NCBI GenBank assembly: GCA_946647055.1
Contig: CAMPCT010000151.1
Span: 1 to 5,528 of the forward strand
From: an uncultured Atopobium sp.
GTDB lineage: Bacteria > Actinomycetota > Coriobacteriia > Coriobacteriales > Atopobiaceae
DNA length: 5,528 nt
Direction: 5' to 3'
The notes under the pieces were generated by a model. The model saw only the letters and a list, made by a program, of their open reading frames with translations, did no database searches and was not told the DNA's origin. Shown here one piece after another: positions 4,639 through 5,528 of the stretch. Position 1 is the first letter of the stretch. Every line of letters starts with the position of its first letter. The position numbers and the translations under genes are program-made.

Positions 4639-5528
4639 ATGTTCGAGGGCATCAACGCATCTGACGGCATCGGGATTGGCGTGGCGCAGGTTGCCATCGA
4701 GCCAGACCTCTCGTTCGTCCCCACGGCCCCCGAGGATGCAGTGGCCGAGAAGGCGCGCTACGACGCGGCAATCGCCAAGTTCATCGACATGACGAATGTC
4801 CAGATCGAGCGCATGACCGCCTCCGTTGGCCCCGAGGCCGCCATGATCATGGCAGCCCATATCGAGTTTGCCGAGGACGAGGGCATCAAGGAGCAGGTTG
4901 CCGCCGACATCGCCTCCGGCAAGTGCGCCGAGCAGGCCGTGTCCGAGGCCTACGACATGTACTACAACATGTTCGCCTCCATGGACGACGAGATCTTCCG
5001 CGAGCGCGCCGCCGACGTCGCCGACGTCAAGACGGGGCTGCTCGCCAACCTGCTGGGCAAGGAGGTTATCGACCTCTCCGTCCTTCCCGAGAACTCCGTC
5101 GTCGTCGTGCACGAGCTCACCCCGTCCATGACGGCCGACATCGACAAGGACAACGTCGTCGCCATCGTCACCGAGACCGGTGGACGCACCTCGCACTCCG
5201 CCATCATCGCCCGTGCCCTCGAGATTCCTGCGGTCCTCTCCGTCGCCGACGTCACCAAGCAGGTCAAGAGCGGTGACATGCTCATCGTCGATGGTGGCAA
5301 GGGACAGGTCATCGCCGAGCCCAGCGCCGCCGAGCTCGAGGCCTACCGCCTCGAGGCCAAGAAGCTCGCCGAGGAGAAGGCCGCCCTCGAGGCGTTCCGC
5401 GGCCTGCCCACCAAGACCGCTGACGGCCACGAGGTCCTGCTCGTCGCCAACATCGGCAACCCCGAGGACGCCAACGGCGCCCTCGAGCACGATGCCGAGG
5501 GCGTGGGCCTGTTCCGCTCCGAGTTCCT
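4639..5528 (+). CDS. ptsI: PTS enzyme I (phosphoenolpyruvate-protein phosphotransferase), 3' end beyond the window
   Basis: Enzyme I is the cytoplasmic first component of the sugar phosphotransferase system. It takes phosphate from PEP onto a histidine and passes it to HPr. The 296 codons visible are about half of the usual 570 or so, and no stop occurs before the window edge. The start MFEGINASDGIGIGVA matches the family N-terminus. Residues of about 25-140 are the helical HPr-binding region, with AHIEFAEDEGI (73-83) and RAADVADVKTGLLANLLG (123-140). The phosphohistidine domain follows, with HELTPSMTA (158-166) and GGRTSHSAIIAR (181-192), making His186 the phosphorylated residue. DGGKGQVIAEPS (218-229) leads into a charged linker helix (230-253). 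The PEP-binding barrel begins with VLLVANIGNP (266-275) and GVGLFRSEF (288-296), where Arg293 should contact PEP. ptsH does not precede it. Together with fruK it suggests a PTS-related cluster. Confidence 0.97.
   Translation, partial: MFEGINASDGIGIGVAQVAIEPDLSFVPTAPEDAVAEKARYDAAIAKFIDMTNVQIERMTASVGPEAAMIMAAHIEFAEDEGIKEQVAADIASGKCAEQAVSEAYDMYYNMFASMDDEIFRERAADVADVKTGLLANLLGKEVIDLSVLPENSVVVVHELTPSMTADIDKDNVVAIVTETGGRTSHSAIIARALEIPAVLSVADVTKQVKSGDMLIVDGGKGQVIAEPSAAELEAYRLEAKKLAEEKAALEAFRGLPTKTADGHEVLLVANIGNPEDANGALEHDAEGVGLFRSEF

Noticed and set aside
3547..5490. A 647-codon open frame on the minus strand, opposite fruK and ptsI
   Set aside because: It spans two well-supported genes and their spacer, and has the same low-complexity composition. 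It is a GC-bias artefact.

Overview
The window is GC-rich bacterial DNA whose codons mostly end in C or G. It reads as an ordinary chromosomal segment. The gene content is a sugar phosphotransferase system (PTS) enzyme, a 1-phosphofructokinase, an agmatine deiminase with its transporter, and tRNA genes with encoded CCA ends. Together with strong AGGAGG-type ribosome binding sites, this suggests a saccharolytic high-GC Gram-positive anaerobe. My best guess is the Coriobacteriia (Olsenella/Collinsella/Atopobium relatives), inferred from protein flavour and composition and not proven by the sequence.

Layout. (1) 4-2530, plus strand: a 12-helix APC-family transporter, probably an agmatine/putrescine exchanger, followed after a strong intergenic hairpin by agmatine deiminase with its full catalytic set. 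Together they import agmatine and convert it to N-carbamoylputrescine and ammonia. The putrescine carbamoyltransferase and carbamate kinase that would complete ATP production are not in the window. (2) 2549-2701, minus strand: tRNA-Arg(UCU) with a likely extended -10 promoter and a terminator hairpin placed between it and the convergent aguA. (3) 2754-3155, plus strand: a small split-barrel flavoprotein of the pyridoxamine-phosphate-oxidase-like superfamily. (4) 3163-3436, plus strand: a two-gene tRNA unit, His(GUG)-Lys(CUU), with a candidate promoter and a clear rho-independent terminator. (5) 3437-3564: a 128-base gap before fruK with short direct repeats but no convincing promoter. (6) 3565-4542, plus strand: fruK, GTG start, 1-phosphofructokinase. 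(7) 4639 to the window end, plus strand: the first 296 codons of ptsI, PTS enzyme I, cut by the window edge.

How the parts fit. fruK and ptsI both belong to PTS sugar uptake: enzyme I supplies phosphate from PEP, a fructose PTS makes fructose 1-phosphate, and FruK converts it to fructose 1,6-bisphosphate. The agmatine pair is a separate amine-catabolism and acid-tolerance unit. I found no mobile element, CRISPR array, phage gene or clearly new system. The items worth a second look are regulatory: hairpins between aguD and aguA and between fruK and ptsI, short repeats around the tRNA-Lys end, and the unusual fruK-ptsI pairing.
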